Part shown: piece after piece, positions 62,043 to 64,000 of the stretch
Layout: the number at the start of each line of letters is the position of its first letter
How positions within the stretch are numbered: position 1 is the stretch's first letter
From: Bemisia tabaci
Lineage: Eukaryota > Arthropoda > Insecta > Hemiptera > Aleyrodidae
Assembly (NCBI RefSeq): GCF_918797505.1
Contig: NC_092798.1
Coordinates: 54,060,826-54,124,825 of the forward strand
DNA: 64,000 nucleotides
Direction of reading: 5' to 3'
Position numbers and translations under genes: made by a program
Notes under the pieces: model-generated
Told to the model about the DNA's origin: nothing
Seen by the model: the letters and a program-made list of their open reading frames with translations, nothing else
Database searches by the model: none

Positions 62043-62632
62043 AAGTCCACAAAATTTTTCAATAGTTTGACCTCCTCTACAAACTGGCACAGATTGGGCT
62101 CCCCCCGACCACTCTATCAAAAGTTCCACTTTTTTTTCAAAATCACCGCTTCACCGTGCCAGCTTTTCAAAATCGTTCCGCGACCTCTAGATACCTTCCC
62201 AAGGGTCCCCTCTACCCTCCATTGGCCGAATCTTCCGCCTTCTGACCCCTACTCCCATCGCAAACTACTCCCGAAGTCGACTACCTCGCAAAGTGCCCTC
62301 CAGGGTGATTACAGCGCCGTAAATTCGCGCCCGAAGTTTTTTCCAAAATAGAAACGCCTCCCAGCCCTTCGGCTCCGGGCCCGCTGGATACCCCTACCGG
62401 TCCCCTAAAAAAACTCAAAAGGGGCATCCCTCCGCAGACCGACGCAAAAGCCCCTACGGCTTAAAATAAAAAAATCCCACGCAAAATTGTTCCTCCGCCC
62501 TCGCCCTCCATCTTACCTTCCCCAAATAGCGCCCGCGCCCACCTAGCGCCCGCGCCCACTTAGCGCCCGTGTATCGCGAATGCCGCCGCAAGCCTTCCCC
62601 GAAAACCTTTCACTACCTCATACTTAGCCCTC
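62043..62632 (+). repeat. Y block copy 3 (complete)
   Basis: It is nearly identical to copy 2 and keeps the full 18-bp GCGCCCGCGCCCAC repeat. Its offset to copy 4 is about 1.51 kb, the basic higher-order period. Confidence 0.88.
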
Positions 62633-63555
62633 CACAAACTGAAAAAAATGAAAAATTCGATTAAAAAAAAATATCTTAAAAAAAAAAAAAAAAAAGTAAA
62701 CAGAGTAGTCTACGCGGCAGACCCCGCTCCGCGGATGGACGTGGGAGCATCTTCCGGGGGGTTTTATATTATCACGATAGAGTCTTGTAGAAGGGATTTC
62801 CAAAGTGTCGACCCCGAGAAATTGTCCGACCGATAATTACGGGGTTGGATCGGATCCCACCGCGTATACGCGTAGACAGGTATCCCTCCTCGATAACGGA
62901 GCTTACGCCATTTTTTAAAATTCGCCCCTAGGGGCGAACCTCCCTCATACTTAGCCCTCCGCAAACTGAAAAAAAAATGAAAAATTCGCTTAAAAAAAAT
63001 ATGTTTAAAAAAAAAAAATATAAAAAAAATAATCTGGAAAAAAATGAAAATTTCTCTTTTCCAACCCCCCGAAAACCTACTTAAACCTCTCTTGCCACCC
63101 GCTCGCTACTCAAGCGTCCGACCCGCACCCGCTACGTCAATCCGGCCCACTCTAAGGCCACGTCCGACTCGAGTGATCTACTCACAGACACATAATAACG
63201 ACTATTTAAAAAAAAAAGAAGTAAACAGAGAAGTCTACGTCGCAGACCCCGCTCCGCGGATGGACGTGGGAGCATCTTCCGGGGGGTTTTATATTATCAC
63301 GATAGAGTCTTGTAGAAGGGATTTCCAAAGTGTCGACCCCGAGAAATTGTCCGACCGATAATTACGGGGTTGGATCGGATCCCACCGCGTATACGCGTAG
63401 ACAGGTATCCCTCCTCGATAACGGAGCTTAAGCCATTTTTTAAAATTCACCCCTAGGGGCGAACCTCCCTCATACTTAGCCCTCCGCAAACTGAAAAAAA
63501 AAATGAAAAATTCGCTTAAAAAAAATATGTTAAAAAAAAAAAAAAAAAAAAAAAA

Positions 63556-64000
63556 GAGTCCACAAAATTTTTCAATAGTTTGACCTCCTCTACAAACTGG
63601 CACAGATTGGGCTCCCCCCGACAACTCTATCAAAAGTTCCACTTTTTTTTCAAAATCACCGCTTCACCGTGCCAGCTTTTCAAAATCGTTCCGCGACCTC
63701 TAGATACCTTCCCAAGGGTCCCCTCTACCCTCCATTGGCCGAATCTTCCGCCTTCTGACCCCTACTCCCATCGCAAACTACTCCCGAAGTCGACTACCTC
63801 GCAAAGTGCCCTCCAGGGTGATTACAGCGCCGTAAATTCGCGCCCGAAGTTTTTTCCAAAATAGAAACGCCTCCCAGCCCTTCGGCTCCGGGCCCGCTGG
63901 ATACCCCTACCGGTCCCCTAAAAAAACTCAAAAGGGGCATCCCTCCGCAGACCGACGCAAAAGCCCCTACGGCTTAAAATAAAAAAATCCCAAGCAAAAT
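63556..64000 (+). repeat. Y block copy 4 (cut by window end)
   Basis: It begins with AGAGTCCACAAAATTTTTCA and continues to the window end without interruption, with one visible difference (GACAACTCTATC for GACCACTCTATC). Confidence 0.88.

Larger units (their letters stand above)
56474..64000 (-). repeat. Inverted-orientation satellite domain with X and Y blocks
   Basis: The satellite monomer here is in reverse complement relative to 36.5-56.0 kb and belongs to a distinct subfamily. It has GACAGGTATCCCTCCTCGAT then AACGGAGCTTA(C/A)GCC inserted between CGCGTATACGCG and the CCCCTAGGGG palindrome. Monomers alternate with block X (eight copies) or block Y (four, two of them cut by the gap or window end). 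The basic order Y-s-X-s has a period of about 1.51 kb. Between the complete Y blocks at 57.9 and 62.0 kb, X-s is amplified to six units of 527 bp. Confidence 0.9.

Overview
The window looks like nuclear DNA of an insect, possibly a hemipteran. The order is a low-confidence guess from gene style and repeat types. There are introns with GT..AG borders, an AT-rich background, many non-autonomous transposons and a large satellite. No prokaryotic operon, tRNA, rRNA or CRISPR array was recognised.

1-14.1 kb, + strand: the 3' half of one protein-coding gene. Six exons (1043-1311, 2466-2690, 4761-4857, 9233-9353, 12215-12350, 13982-14132) join in one frame into 999 nt, giving 332 residues plus stop. 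The product is the C-terminus of a large cadherin-superfamily membrane receptor: a juxtamembrane extracellular region, one transmembrane helix and a 167-residue tail ending in a class I PDZ ligand (-TTEL). Upstream exons lie outside the window. Its introns hold a hAT-type element with a perfect 8-bp target duplication (4910-5514), a nearly palindromic MITE (11093-11406), a foldback element (578-865), tandem repeats and a decayed LINE reverse transcriptase (11855-12117).

14.1-26 kb: 3' untranslated/intergenic DNA without a recognisable intact gene. It carries two long inverted-repeat elements (17303-19484 and 20514-22166). The first appears to have a LINE 3' fragment inserted in one arm. The second encloses a broken Cys-rich coding remnant. 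A small MITE lies at 22949-23184.

26-31.3 kb: a transition to GC-rich, repeat-built DNA with 39-bp, 35-bp, 515-bp, 52-bp and 50-bp tandem repeats, a degenerate dispersed unit, and long A and T runs.

31.3-36.3 kb: a non-autonomous LTR retrotransposon on the minus strand. It has TG..CA LTRs, a polypurine tract, a candidate tRNA-Lys-like primer site and a GGGG target duplication. It is inserted in a repeat block, here called Y, that recurs intact at 57.9 and 62.0 kb.

36.5-64 kb: a satellite domain. About 64 head-to-tail copies of a ~304-bp monomer run to a 500-N gap (55974-56473). Beyond the gap a diverged form of the monomer runs in the opposite orientation, interleaved with two unrelated blocks, X and Y, in a higher-order structure: Y-s-X-s of about 1.51 kb, plus five extra 527-bp X-s units. 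Short open frames in this domain are artefacts of the poly-T/poly-A tracts and of the tandem repetition.
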